NCBI GenBank assembly: GCA_003313425.1
Contig: NHZP01000026.1
Coordinates: 186,001 to 250,000 of the forward strand
DNA: 64,000 nucleotides
Origin: Pseudopyrenochaeta lycopersici
Lineage: Eukaryota > Ascomycota > Dothideomycetes > Pleosporales > Pseudopyrenochaetaceae
Reading direction: 5' to 3'
The translations under genes and the position numbers were made by a program. Of the stretch, positions 31,754 through 44,074 are shown piece by piece. Positions within the stretch are counted from its first letter, which is position 1. Every line of letters begins with the position of its first letter. The notes under the pieces are model-generated. The model searched no databases. It saw only the letters and a program-made list of their open reading frames with translations, and was not told the origin of the DNA.

Positions 31754-32632
31754 ATGTCCAATAGACCCAAAACGGCATTCATAACAGGCGGCGCAAGCGG
31801 CATAGGCCGCGCCCTGGCCCTTCATCTCTTGTCTAAAGACTGGCACGTCTTCATCGCAGACCGAGACCTAATCGCGGCCCAAAAATTTGCTGATGAATAC
31901 AACTCCACCTGCACAACATCAACGCCAACACTCCACTACGCAGAATGCGACACCACAAGCTGGCCATCTCAACTTACCGCCTTCCTCACAGCCCTTTCTG
32001 TACTAGGCGGACGCCTCGACTTCATCGCACCCATTGCTGGTATTGGCGAACGCAAGTGGCTCCCCTTTCCCTCCGAAACACTGGCCGGTGGTGCCGACGA
32101 ATTCTCCAAGCCCGACTTAAGTGTAGTAGATGTTGACCTCACAGGCGTGCTATACACCGTTGCCCTTGCAATACAGCAATTCCGGCGACAGGAGGCTATT
32201 CCATGGGACGGGGGTTGGAGCGGCAAAGGCAAGATAGGCCTAGTTGCTAGTATTTGTGGGATATATTGCGTACCGAGTTTCCCTATTTACACAGCTGCCA
32301 AGCACGCCATTGTTGGTTTAACGCGTTCATATGGTGCTCTGCTTGTATCTGAAGGCATTACGGTGAATGCAGTGGCGCCGAACGTTGTGCGAACAGCAAT
32401 CAGTTCGGACTTGTTCTATGACAAGTTGGAGGAAGAGGGGCTGTTGACGCCGATGGAGGGCTTGATTGAAGCTTTTCGCGAGATTGTGATGGGTGGGGGG
32501 AGTGGGGAGGTGTTTGAGTGTGGGCCAAAGGGTGGGTGGGGGAAGAGAGTTGGAGCGGATTATCTTGATGACGAGACTGAGCGGTGTTGTGGACTACTGT
32601 TGGAGAGGGCAAAGGCGTTGCATTATAATTAA
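31754..32632 (+). CDS. Short-chain dehydrogenase/reductase
   Basis: A single exon of 292 aa. The classical SDR cofactor motif TGGASGIG is at residues 11-18, and an acidic Asp ends the second strand (FIADRD), favouring NAD(H). The NNAG-type strand is APIAGIGE, the catalytic Ser lies in GLVASICGIYCV, and the YxxxK pair is YTAAK. The substrate-side region (EAFREIVMGGGSGEVFECGP) resembles fungal proteins annotated as 15-hydroxyprostaglandin-dehydrogenase-like. The substrate is unknown. A Gly-rich loop near the C terminus (GPKGGWGKRVG) is unusual but in frame. It converges on the nucleotidyltransferase gene. Confidence 0.9.
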   Translation: MSNRPKTAFITGGASGIGRALALHLLSKDWHVFIADRDLIAAQKFADEYNSTCTTSTPTLHYAECDTTSWPSQLTAFLTALSVLGGRLDFIAPIAGIGERKWLPFPSETLAGGADEFSKPDLSVVDVDLTGVLYTVALAIQQFRRQEAIPWDGGWSGKGKIGLVASICGIYCVPSFPIYTAAKHAIVGLTRSYGALLVSEGITVNAVAPNVVRTAISSDLFYDKLEEEGLLTPMEGLIEAFREIVMGGGSGEVFECGPKGGWGKRVGADYLDDETERCCGLLLERAKALHYN

Positions 32633-33981
32633 GGCTTAGAAGAAATGACCAAGTTTGGAAGACCTTGAAGAGGAACCTTCGCTCTTCTCCATCTCTCTCC
32701 ACCTCTCAGAGCCAAATGAGACGACTTTCTTTCGCTCACGACTGTATGCATACATCTCACTGTATACTTTCCTTTCTCTTCACCCTCTCACAATCAATTC
32801 TATGCAGTCTGATCTTATCTCAGCCCTAGCAACTTCTAGTTCCACCCTAACAAAATCTCAGCGATCAAAGTCCTGACGTAGCAAATCCCCTATATATATG
32901 TACATATGTGTACAAGTGTGTCAATCACATCGACCCCACAGTGAGCGAACGCGGTTTGAAACCAATCTTGTACACAGGCTGGAGTGCTCTCTGTTCCCCT
33001 TTCAAGCCTTGACGTCTGAAAAGGTGTAAGGTTCATCTATCTTCCTTGGCTGATGTCTAGGCATTCGTAGCTGGAGACACGGGAAGAGTATTATCCGTGG
33101 GTAAAGTATGCCCATATTGCTTTTCCTTGTTCCTTTTAAAAAAAGAGAAGATAGTGATACAGCGTAGGACAAAGTTCGCATGGATATTCGCATGTCGGAG
33201 ACATGCTCAGAAACAAACATCATCAAGCATCAACATCGCCAGACTCTAGGTAGTTTTTATTAAATTTTTCATTTCTCTTATTGCACTTTGTTACGCAGTG
33301 TACAAACAGGGAGCCGGAAATTTTTATGGTCGCCACCCCATTTCTCGTCTATCTATACATTTGCTCGGGGGTCCACCAGCCGGTGTAGACATAGTGCGTT
33401 AAAAAAACAAATCCCTTCCCATGTGAGCCAGTCTCATGTGCAACAAATAATAGCAACGCTTGTGTACCCGTACCAGAAAATCCATCGTGGTCCCCAAACA
33501 AAGAAAACATAGGAGAATGGTGCTGGAGAACGCCATGGAATGCCAAATGAAACATGCATGCGCGCGAAACAAGTGACAACGCCGACAGGGGATCACAAAA
33601 AGGCTGCGCGGGCACGAAGAGGCTCCGCCGCCGGACAAATTGGAGACACAACGCCGTCCTCCAATGTACGCATACCGTAGTTTTTTCCTCCTTTTGCTGA
33701 CTCCGATTGCTCGCTTGAAGTTTCAGGTGCATTAATATACACATTTTCACGTTCCAACCTTTTCTCCCACGGACTGAGATCATGGCGCGGGATGGCGTTC
33801 CCGGCTCCTACCACGATGGTATGGCTGTAGGCCTCACGTATCGAGCCAATATATTCGATCGAGCTCAAACATGCTTCCCGTATTGATCCCAGTGGTATCC
33901 AAAACGAATCAAAGCGAGCGATGACAGTAGATACTCAGGGTGACAATGCACTATCCCGAAGCGAGCGAACTTATGTGACAA
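32633..33981. other. Convergent 3' region with no supported gene
   Basis: About 1.35 kb. It contains an alternating ta/tg tract (atatatatgtacatatgtg, about 32892-32910) and several short frames on both strands (33349-33783, 33593-33868), none with motifs or splice signals. Part is probably the long 3' UTR of the nucleotidyltransferase gene. Confidence 0.45.
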
Positions 33982-36900
33982 TTATCCTCCTTTGCGTTCC
34001 GCCGCATTTGCAGGTAATGGTTCTCCGGTTGTCTTCTGCTCCGGCGCCTTGGCCTTCTTATTCTTGCCTTTCCTACGACTCGGTGGGTTCTGCCATGGAA
34101 CGGAGGTGGTATTTCCCCCATTCGACTTGTTGCCGCCCTCATGTCGTTGTGTGCTCCCCTTTTGCTGCCCATTACGATTCTCTTTGCTATTGTTCGACGG
34201 GGATGTATGCGAGGCTCGACGATGCTGCTGATTGCTTTCTTTGGTATGAGCCTTGGTGCCGTTGATTAGCTTAGTCAAGTCTGACGATCGGCTAGCAGTT
34301 GGAGATGGCGTGCGCGTTTCGAATACGGGAGACAGCAAGGGAAGGGTCGCCGATTTGATCTCCTGAGGATTTGCTCGAGGTGCGTTCGCGGTATCTAGTG
34401 ATGGCAGACCGTTGGCGTAAGCGGGTGTACGCCATTGAGGAGGAAGCGTACGAGTCGGAGAGATTTCTTCAGCATGATTTGCGTGCTGACCATTGCTGGC
34501 CTCATAATTCATCCAACCTTCTGGGAGCGTCGAGAATGGCTGCTTGCCTTCGCTTGGTACTCGAGTCAAGCCATTAGCCTCGACTGAAGGGCTGCTCGTC
34601 GCCGATCCGTTGACAATGGGAGGCGCCACCGTCTCCACAGCTTTTGTCCGCTGCATTTCTTCCAGCACAAGTTGTTGACGCGCTTGTAACTCGTTGATCT
34701 GATGTATGGCTTGATTGTTGGCATAAATCCCAAGGGCGGATGAGTTCGGCAGTTCTGGAGTTATAACATCAACGGTATCGCTTCTGGGGCGGGTTGGCGT
34801 TGGAAACGAGCCATTCACGATCATTGGCCCGTGGTCGACAGGCGGTCGAACAGAGTCAACGCGAGCTTTTCGCTGTTCATTGATCGGAGCAGAAGGTGCG
34901 GTAACTCCAGTCGAGTAACTTCGAACATGACCCCCAAGTGGTGATGGCGATCGTGACACTCGCCGTAATGCAGTGTTTAGTAAAGGTTGTGTGATCTCTG
35001 GCGAGACACGTCTGCGCCTTTGTGCCAGTTCACTGAACGATGGAATCTGCGACACGGCGTAGTCCTGCAGTGAGCGAGCTTGAGGCTGGTCAGCGACATA
35101 GTAACCAGCGTAATCTTTGGGCGCACTCGGTTCGGAAGGTGCAGCCGTGGCCTGGGCAGGCTCTGAGGGATTCGAGGTAGGACTACATTGAGGTTCCGAT
35201 GTTGGTTGCGTAGGTGGAGTGTCCTGCGTTGATCGTGCGATCGGATAACCAGCGAACATGGCAGGATCGAAGAATTGAGGCATTGGTGGGTATCCGACGA
35301 TAATGGGCTGTTGTGCTATGCCACGAGGAGGTTGCGAATGCGACCGAAGAGACCCTGTTTCGCTTGCATTTGAAGTTCTGTGAACACTTCTCCGTACACC
35401 AGGTAGGCTGTTGCTCAACGACGGCGAAGAAGGATTCGTGCGTGAACCGTCTTGCGATGATGCATCTGGCTGTGACGGGTTGTAAAAGCCCGGATAATGG
35501 TATAGGAAACCCTGTGGGAGAGCATTGGGTGGAATTCCCATTTCAGCCAATCGGGGACTTTGTCGTCCATTGACGAATGGCGACTTTTGCGGAGATCCTG
35601 TGGCGCTATTAGGCGCCCGATTCTGAGCTTGTGCTTGGGCAACCGCATGGGCATGCATTTGTGCAGCTCGCACCTGGTGTGCTTGCTGGGCCTGTTGTTG
35701 AGCAGCTAATTGAGCCCGTAGAGAGTTTGACTGCATCTCGAGCATTTGGTACTGCTGGAACAGCTGGTCATGCAGTTGATCATGGATACCTCTGGGGAAA
35801 CCGAAGTATTCCGGACCAGTAGTTCCAGGAATGGGTGGGCTGTGCATGAACGGTGGACGACCTTGACCAAATGATGAGCTGCCTGACGATCTCCTGCTAT
35901 TACCATATTGACCCTTCAGATTAAGGCCTCCCCTACCTCCTCGGTGATTTGAGCTACCCCGGCCATTACGATTTGGTACGCTTGAGGTAATTGTAGCCTT
36001 CTGTGACTGTGGTTTCTTGAAAATTGAACCAAATTTCTCCTCTGGCGGGTATTCAAATTGCTCGCACGCTTTTTCGAGTTGTTGGCCATCAGCGAGCAGA
36101 TCGAAAGCTCGACGTAGCTCAAGGTGAATGCCGCGCCAGGCGTAGCCATCAGCCGAGTTTCCAAGATTCCGTTCGGTGTTGAAGGGCTCCTCGACACAAA
36201 GGCGGTTGACCCCCTCTTTATGGCCACCACCAGGGTGCCAACCCCTCTCTTCTCGCTTTATCCGCTTTCCTTGTCGTACCGACATGGCTTCTTTCTCATA
36301 GTCAACATCGTGCCCATATAGTCTGAAGAACTGGAAAAGCAGCTGGCCTAGGCTTTCCTTGTTCTTGTCACCAGAACCACGTAATTTGTCTACGTCGTCG
36401 GCAAATGCACCAAGTGAGGGTTTACCCGTGGTCTCATCAATTGCCCGATGAGGAAGGTCATGTAAGACCGGCAGCACCGGCGGCACACGCGTCTGCAGGA
36501 AGTTCAAAATTAAGCACATCCATGTGTAAGAGCTGATTGTGCCACCAATGCCAGCATCATTCAAAATTCGGCGCTTTGTCCAGTGCTTGATAATCATGGC
36601 CAGTGGTCGAACACGGTCATCAATCTGAATATACGTGTTGATCATGCGCGTGTTCTCAATAGCAGCAACATTGTTGACGTTGATGTCGCACGCAAGCTGC
36701 AGTTCAGGGTCCCAGATCTTCACAATCCGAACTTTGGCGGCGGGTATGCACACGACTCGCTCCATGCCATCTAGTAGCAGTCAATCAAAGGCACGCAGAA
36801 AGCGAATACAAGCAAAGGAACATACGTTTGTCAAAGGCCTCGGCCAACTGGTGCATCTCCTCCAGTTTTCTCATGGGGGTTTGGATGCAAATGTCAACTA

Positions 36901-37928
36901 TCGATCGTCAGCGCGGACTCTCAGATGGGTAACACGAAGCTCGTACCATCGCTATCAGCAGTCCATAGCATGTTGCCCGAGGATCCAAATACATGCACCT
37001 TGAACTCGTTTCCAGGAAATTCGGTTTCTAGGATGCGCTGCACCTTCTTCACGAATTTGTCCCGTATCTCCGTGTCCTTTTGGTTCGGCTGTAACCGGTC
37101 GTACAACTCACGCATGTCGCCGCTCAGCTTGTCTTCTTCGTGGGGATCTAGAATTTTCTTGAGATCCTCTTTTGCCTTTTCCAGTATCTCGTCTGACTGG
37201 TAGGGCACCCGTCTCCGGCCCAGCATTCCGACATTGGTCTCGAACTTGCACTTAAAAGGGCGTGCAGGCCTGAGGGTTGGCATGGCACTGTTTGCCTCTG
37301 ACGACACTGAGCGTGGCGAGTGGCTGCCCAATCCTCCGTTAGGGGAAGGCGAGCGTGAGCGGGTCTCGTATCTCCGGGCGACCTGCAAGGGCGTCGAGGG
37401 AACAGAATTGGAGTGCTGCGAGACTATGGAGGGGCGCTGTGCGCGGGCCTGGGTTGCAGCTTCCTGGGGCTTGCTCCCCATGTTTGGCACGCCGTTTGAT
37501 GTCATCGTCGGCGCGCTGGAAGGCACGCTGCGCGGTTTATTCTTATTCCCATCGGTGGTATCTTTCTGCGCCTGGGCCGTCTTCACGGGAGGCTTCTTGG
37601 AGACGGGGCGTGCTGAGTCCCGCTGTGGTGGCGGGCTCAGGGAGTGGGGAGACACAATTACGGCGGGAAGGGGTGTGTGCGAGGCGGATTGGTGCAGTTC
37701 GTCGATGCGCGAGAGCTGCAGGAACGGGTGCAGCAGCAGATACGGCGGGACCTGGGCCTGGGCAGCGTGTATGTGCTGGTGCAGCTGCGACGGGTAAGGG
37801 GCAGACAGCAGGGCTGCGGGCGAGCGCTGCAGGAATGAGGCGCGCTCCTTCGTGTGGTGCGAGTCCGAATGAATGGCGGGAGGATGCTGGATATAAAGAT
37901 ACTGGCTGTTGTGGCGGCGGTCGCTCAT
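33982..37928 (-). CDS. Cid1-type non-canonical poly(A)/poly(U) polymerase with long disordered tails
   Basis: Exons 36947-37928, 36826-36897 and 33982-36770 give 1280 aa from the ATG at 37928 (MSDRRHNSQY); an upstream in-frame ATG at 38036 exists but lies in low-complexity sequence. Splicing assembles the nucleotidyltransferase core: helix, FGSSGNMLW, then DSDVDICI (first two metal-binding Asp), KHGMERV, and LACDINVNN (third Asp). The PAP/25A-associated domain follows (MIIKHWTKRRI, FFRLYGHDVDYEKEAMSVRQ). The N-terminal 300 residues are Pro/Ser/Gln-rich. The C-terminal 600 are disordered, with Gln/Ala repeats (AAQQQAQQAHQ), RGG-like motifs and a Lys-rich end. The family adds untemplated A or U tails to RNA in cytoplasm or nucleus. 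The fusion of core and tails suggests granule or RNP association (inference). Confidence 0.9.
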
Positions 37929-39665
37929 CAACTTTTGTGGCCGATGGATATGGCGGTGCTCCGGGGGGGCTACTCGGCGCGATGCAGGCCGTGGAAATGG
38001 CCAGTGGCAATGCTCGCAGAGCAAGTGAAGGCACAAAGGAAATTATTCTCGCAGCACAGAGCACGCAGGCGTAGAATTGTCGTGTGAGTTCTCGGTGCGT
38101 CGGCCCCTGCTCTGAAGGCGGTCCCCGAGACGATTCGCTGAGCGGTGAACGGCAGCAGGCACGGGGTGCAGGTGGGCGGCAGGCACAGCAGCAGGACAGG
38201 CAGCGCGGCGGCAGAGAGAGAGACTCGTGCTGTACGTAGAACAGAGGTTATGTGCAGCAATGTGCATGTGGATTTGGCAAATGGCGGCCACCGCAGGAGG
38301 GATGAGCGCACAGGGCCGTCAGCTAGAGCCCTTTGGGATGGGTGTGAGCACTGGCGACCACGGTGACAGGGGCGCCGTTCTTGACAGGACAATCTAACAC
38401 GCCAATATAAAAGGCCTATCTCGGCCGCGGCAGCCTCATCGCGGGGAAGAACGCTTGGGTGCAGGGGTTTTGCTGTCATTGAACGGCCCTGCCTGGGTCA
38501 AAGGGATAATACAAAACGTAAAGGCCTCGCTCCACATGCTCAAACACTTTGTTGGCCGTTCCCGCCCTCAAAGAGCGAACAAGACAGCTGGACAAACGGA
38601 AATAGCACTCGCCTAAAGACAACAACAAAACGCCGCCACTACCCTTCTTTAATTTCATAGCACTAGTAGACCTCTTTTTTGCGTTGCACGCCGTCAGCAG
38701 TCATCCACCCTCGTTGTGTGCTGACTGTCGAAAGGGGAATCTGAGTGAAACGGCCACCGCACATCTGGGTGGTCTGGCCAGTCGCGTACTCGACAGAACA
38801 TCCTGACAGCAGCTTATGGTGGCATTCAGGCAAAGGGTCAACTACTGCTCTAATCGTCTTCTTTTAGCGACTGCATTGAGACGCCACTCCCCTCCACCGG
38901 ACTACATACAAGAGGCGTTCCTTGTACCAAGCCAATGCTGACCGAACGACCAAAGTACCAAGCCATCGGACGACACCTGGGCCGACCACGTCCACGGCCT
39001 TCCTGTCACTTTTGTTTCAGGCGAGCGTCGTTTACGACCGTGCAGACATGACCAAGAGTGTGTATGCATGTTGTAATCGGAGTCAGATTCTCACAACGGC
39101 CTGGCCATGACATAAAGCCACTATACCTGGACCTTGACACTGCAACGGCAGTACGGCCTTGGCTGATCCGATGGCGTGTGGCCGCCCAGGCCCCGGATAT
39201 CTCGCCCTTTTATTATCCTGCCTCGTGAGCAATGCAGGGACACCCACCAACGCCGGTACTTTTGTCTCAACAGGTACCCGTGCTTCCGTTGACAAGTTTA
39301 GCATCAGATGCCTCGGAGAAATCGTCGTTGTCCTGCTCGCCAATCACCATGGCGTCTGGTCTCCGCAAATTGGGCTCAATTTGTGCGCAATCGCAGCCGG
39401 GCGGACTCGTTCCCAAACCGCCGCCCTGGGTTGGGGGCGGCTACGGCGGGGCGGAAGGAGCGTCCCTGAAGTTTGAACACGGCGGGCGCTTTGACCCAAA
39501 GTGGAAGCGGCCATGTCATGTCGTGCCCGCCAGTTGCCGAGGCCGCTCCATCGGATAGAGACGTTGACGTCTCCCATGATGCTCAGGCCTCTTTTTCCAC
39601 CCGTTGCACCCTTGAGACTCTCTTGTAAATACATAGACACGGGTCGCAGGACATTCACTTCTACA
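37929..39665. promoter_or_regulatory. Long divergent promoter region, nucleotidyltransferase and isochorismatase genes
   Basis: About 1.7 kb. It includes a purine-rich tract (ggcagagagagagactcg, about 38210-38227) that would be a pyrimidine-rich leader for the minus-strand gene. Frames at 39159-39558 and 39344-39772 are GC-rich but show no motif, no splice support and no plausible start. No RNA gene seen. Confidence 0.4.
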
Positions 39666-40742
39666 ATGGCAAACAGACGAATCGGTAGGCGGCTCAGCAA
39701 CCAATCTGTGCGACACCAGCTCACGGCCGGATAGCAAACCCCGCCCTTTTGTATGCCAGCCCACGAATGCAACAGCCAATGCCTCTACTGATACCCTTCC
39801 AGTATCTGCGACTTGCAGGAAAAGTTCCGTCCAGCCATCCATGAATTTCCAAAGGTGGTTGCGACCGCCCAGAAGCTGCTGAAAGCCAGTAAGTTACCTG
39901 TCACACACATTGCAAACGCCACGCCATTTAATCGTCGTCACCTACTTGCACCTAGCTTGATTTCATTGTTATTGGGCTTTGGGCTTCAAGACCTGGAGCG
40001 GAATGTGCGGACATCCCTCCCTCGTATCTGCAGCCAACACACACACAATCTGCGCCTCGTAATATCCACCTTCTCGACGATTTGCTGATTCAGAAAACAG
40101 GCCAGGTACTGAACATTCCCGTCTTCGCCACCACTCAGAACAAGGCTCGGCTGGGAGAGACTTGTCCAGAATTAGGCCTGGATTCGCCTGGTGGTGTCCA
40201 GACTGTCTGCCATCTCGATAAGACACTCTTCTCAATGGTGTATGATACCAACTCGACTCGAGCATGCAACGTTACACAGGCCAACATCTAACCTCCACCA
40301 CAGAACACCAGAAGTCAAGAAAGCTCTCGACTCACTCAAAGCCACCGGCCCACTATCTTGCATCATCGTCGGTATTGAAAGTCACATTTGCGTTACACAA
40401 ACCACCATCGATCTTCTTCGCGCTGGGCACAAAGTCTATGTCATTGCCGATGGTGTCAGCAGCTGCAACAAGGAGGAGGTGCCAATCGCATTGGCAAGGT
40501 TGCGACACGAAGGTGCCGTGGTGACATCAAGCGAAAGCTTCATGTATGAATTTGTTGGAGATGCCGGCACAGCTGAGTATGTCGTTCTTACCACATCTCC
40601 AGACCCAGAAAGCTTTTTTCTGCACCCTAAATATATACAAGCGCACATGCTAACACATGACAGGTTCAAGCAGATTATCAAAATAGTCAAGGATCACTCT
40701 CAGAGTACCAAAGATGTGATGCAGACTCTGTGCAAGATTTAG
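39666..40742 (+). CDS. Isochorismatase-like cysteine hydrolase (ISOC1/ycaC-like)
   Basis: Six exons (39666-39684, 39735-39750, 39803-39888, 40101-40239, 40304-40576, 40664-40742) give 203 aa. The isochorismatase-fold triad is complete: Asp in ALFICDLQEKFRP, Lys in HLDKTLF, and Cys in GIESHICVTQ. Length and order match eukaryotic ISOC1/ISOC2 and yeast YcaC-like proteins. The true substrate is unknown; these rarely hydrolyse isochorismate. Exon 2 is a 16-nt micro-exon. The introns before exons 5 and 6 have clear CTAAC branch sites. The last intron (87 nt) is a multiple of three without a stop, so unspliced reading adds 29 residues after AGTAE that are absent from the family. It lies convergent to the DUF3500 gene. 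Confidence 0.88.
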
Positions 40743-41166
40743 GATTATCAAGAGCAGCAATGCTCCCTTGATACTAGTCTATAATGTAATTGGATATGCA
40801 TTAGGTTTTGTACTCGCTGTTCACCTATTTGCAATTCATTCAGTGCCAGCTCGTCCACAGATGTGCAAGAACTGGGGTTGGAACCAAACTGAACGCGAGT
40901 CTTACGTGAATTTCCAGGAATCTGCCTGGAAGCAGGACATTGCGACTACTCACAAGTACAATGAAGGACAGAAGACGAGGAGGTAGGTGTGAATGAAGCC
41001 ATGGAGAGGGTTGTGAGGAATTCTACTGAGCAAAGGGGTAAGTAGAGCACGAATGTGAGGACAGATGTCATCATAGTATAGCAGGAGGTGCAGTTGCTCC
41101 TAATCATAGCGGGAGCCATATTAAAATTGGCCAAACTTTTCAATCATATTACACGCTTTAACCTAT
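40743..41166. other. Convergent 3' intergenic region
   Basis: About 420 bp between the isochorismatase-like and DUF3500 genes. A 72-codon plus frame at 40768-40986 has no recognised content. Confidence 0.4.
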
Positions 41167-42538
41167 CTACTCCAACCTCTCCCCACCCTTCCTAATAGCC
41201 TGCCCGTAGTCTCCCGCATTTGGCGTCCGCACAATAGTATGTGTGTGGTACTTCGCCGGCTCCTTGTTTGTGAGGAAAACACCGGAATGGTGATCAAACT
41301 CAACTAGTATGACGGGACTCTGGATACGGAAGTAAAACGCGTCTTCGTCGCTGAAGCCGCCCGTCCAGCAAAAGTACGTCTCGCTGAAATGCTGCTTGAT
41401 TTGTTCAAGCTTGAGCTGCCGCGTTTTGGTGGGGTGGTACAAAAGGAATTCGTTGCAGATGTCGAGAACAAGTTGCTGTTGTTCGGCAGTCGTATCTGCT
41501 ACTTCTACGCCTTCGTATGGGACAATACGGTTGTCTCGAAACGCGCCACAGCGATGGCGTTGATCATCTGGGCCCCAGGTATCCGTGATCATTTCGTCAC
41601 GCTGGTTCGCATCGTTGTTTGAGTTCCCATAGACCTGCTTCATACCATCATCCCTGAGCTTCTTGAAAATCTGCGCCTTTTGTTGATGCTCGGGACTCAA
41701 ACTCTGCATCAATTTTAACCCCAGATTCCCTTCATTGTGTAGGATTGCCGTGCCCTTCCACTCGCCATCATCGATAATGTTTGGCTCCGCACCAGTGAAC
41801 GAGGGCGTCAGCGTAACTTGCGGGCCTTTGAAGAAACATGCAATGTCCAGATGATGGCCGTAGAGTAGCCAACCCCAAGGAGAAGAGGCAGATGTGGAGG
41901 GTGTACCGAAGAGCAGGAAATTGTAGGAGTATTTGTTCATGATGTTGGGAAGCTTGACGACTTCGCCGAGAAAGTGGTTTATGCGCATCGCAGAGAGGGC
42001 TTTGGTGTAGCCTTCCTGGGAGAGGGACGCTTCGACTACGCGAAGAATAGATTGGGCAGTTGATTCGGACACTATATATCATCAGCACCGTGACGAATCA
42101 ACTTTTGAAGCATGGCTTCTTACCCTCCTCAAGGCGCAATCCGAACGGTCTCAGCAGGAACTCAGGGTTACTCCAAGCACGCCACTCCCTCGCATTTACA
42201 GGATAAGAAATCTTCTTCTTCTGCTCGTCATCTAAACTACCCAACAACTCTTCCGCCTTCGTTACCGCACCATCTACGTCGGCGCCCTCGTCCCTTGCCT
42301 CGAATAATGTGTCTCGTACGGTGCCATCATTGGTAACACCTTTATATGGCTCTTCTAATAGCTTCTCCCACACTTTTGTCAAGTCAAACAGCCACGGTGG
42401 GGCGCGATTGTCTTGCATGCATTTCGCATACTCGTAGATATTCTGTTTTGCGGCCGTTGTGAAGCGAGGACTGCTAAGGTCGGGCAGATGTGCTCGGAAG
42501 CCAGCCGAGGCTTCATCAAAGGAATTTCTTCGCGCCAT
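41167..42538 (-). CDS. DUF3500 family protein
   Basis: Exons 42124-42538 and 41167-42071 give 439 aa. It matches the DUF3500 family of bacteria and filamentous fungi, whose function is unknown. Recognisable parts are the helical N-terminal half, REWRAWSNPEFLLRPFGLRL at the splice, the core LLFGTPSTSASSPWGWLLYG with GHHLDI, and the C-terminal block VEFDHHSGVFL then PAKYHTHTIVRTPNAGDYG. The His-rich clusters HHLD, DHHSG and HTHT suggest a metal-binding site (inference). No signal peptide or membrane segment is seen. It is divergent from the 122-aa gene at 43581. Confidence 0.9.
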
Positions 42539-43580
42539 GACTGAAGCAGAGTGTTGTGGTATTGGTTGGACCTTGTTGTCCTTATGATAGGCGTCTACTC
42601 CAGTACTTGGAAAGAGAGCTCTGGGGAATGTAGCTGTTGTGAGGCTATGATGCTGTTCTTCAAAGTAGCGGAGCTGATGCAGTGGAGTAGATTAAGGCAT
42701 CAAATCTAGTTCCGATGCTTTGCGCGACTGGTACAGTCGCGTTCAGATGGCGTGTTCGAGAACAATGCGTTGAAACGTGACACCCGGATGAACACTCTTC
42801 CTCCTCAATTGCAAGCCTCGATATGTCGCGCTCTCAACAATCACTAGATACGACCAACGTAAACAATACTCAATCTTGTCAATGGAGACAATGTCGAGGT
42901 TTTCAATTTTTCACACCTCGAATCGAACTTTGTGCGCATTGTAATCGGGACCAGAGCGGACTGGAAGCTCGCATTCTGTCCCCACAATCCGCCTCACATC
43001 CTAGCGCGGGGCATTCGGCCCCTCATTTACGGGGCGACTTTTCGGCTTGGAACAGCTCCTATAACTCTCGCGATTGTTCATGACATTGTATCCAGCAGCC
43101 GTGAAGTAGCCTGAAAGTGAGATGGAAGCACATAAGATACGGGCAGTCACCTGATGTAATACGTTAATTCCCGAGGGATTCTACACGCCGGAAATCGACT
43201 TGGGTCAACGCACATTCACAACTCCAATACCACAGTACAATTATTGTAGTCATAATCATAATTTCCTTAAAATCTTGAACCTTGGAGTTTCTAATTCCAA
43301 AACCGCTTTCGCATTTCTCACAACCATTCCTGTGGCGTTCAATTTCGGCAAGATATGTAGCACCGATGGTATTCGTGTGGAATTCCAGAGTTTGAGTACG
43401 CTGGTGTGCTTTAACGGCACGGATGGTAGTGACGGATAAGTTCAAAGGAATGGCGCAGGAAAATTCGGAAACATACAATAAAATAGTTAAAACTGAATAT
43501 TAGAGAGCTCTCTACCTACACGACAATACGTTACTCTTTCAATCAGTTCCTATTATCGTCAATCTGTCCAACAGGCAAAG
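42539..43580. other. Intergenic region with one possible coding remnant
   Basis: About 1 kb. A plus frame from about 42860 to 43109 reads sensibly (VRIVIGTRADWKLAFCPHNP, IRPLIYGATFRLGTAPITLA) but has no in-frame ATG upstream before a stop, so it could be a remnant or an unresolved exon. Otherwise nothing seen. Confidence 0.3.
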
Positions 43581-44074
43581 ATGCAAGCCCCGCGCAAAGG
43601 CCCATTCCGCTTGGTCACCGTCAACACAGCACCAGAGAGAGCAAAGCGACTCGTTGGACGTATGATCGAAGGACTGAAGGATCAGTATGAGATTGAGCAC
43701 ATCGCAAACTGCACAAGTAAGCGCCCTTCGCCTGAATACATGGTTGCATCTGGCTGATCTATCACAGCAATCGAACAAGTAGCACCCGCCGTTCAACAAC
43801 ATCAGCCAAACCTGCTGGTATGTGTAGCCTTCAGTATTCCGTTCATAGGATGGATCTCGAGGTCACGAAACAAGATACTAAGATTGAACAGTTCTCAGCA
43901 TCTATGTGGACGCCTGAAGAAGCCGCCAAAATCCGCCAAATAGCAGAGACAGAAAGACCAGGCATCAAAACCCATGCTATACCAGAGGGCCTGCAGGTTG
44001 AGAGAGGCCCTGATGCAGTTGTTGAGCACTTGATGAGCGTTGTTCCGGGGCTGTTGGACAGCGTTGAGACATGA
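43581..44074 (+). CDS. Small protein of unknown function (122 aa)
   Basis: Exons 43581-43716, 43768-43817 and 43892-44074 sum to 123 codons with stop. The protein starts MQAPRKGPFRLVTVNTAPER and is soluble and alpha/beta-like: a beta strand (RLVTVNT), helix (AKRLVGRMIEGLKDQY), EHIANCTTIEQVAPAVQQHQ, then SASMWTPEEAAKIRQIAETE and a C-terminal helix VVEHLMSVVPGLLDSV. The pattern resembles a truncated flavodoxin- or response-regulator-like half, but I do not recognise the family. Two small introns, both with normal borders, are needed. The good start context and three mutually consistent exons argue that it is a real gene. Confidence 0.65.

Noticed and set aside
39159..39558. Overlapping plus frames of about 105 codons
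   Set aside because: GC-rich promoter sequence, Pro/Gly-rich translation, no motif and no splice support.
42823..43114. Two overlapping plus frames upstream of the 122-aa gene
   Set aside because: One reads plausibly but lacks a start codon after an upstream stop; mentioned only as a possible remnant.
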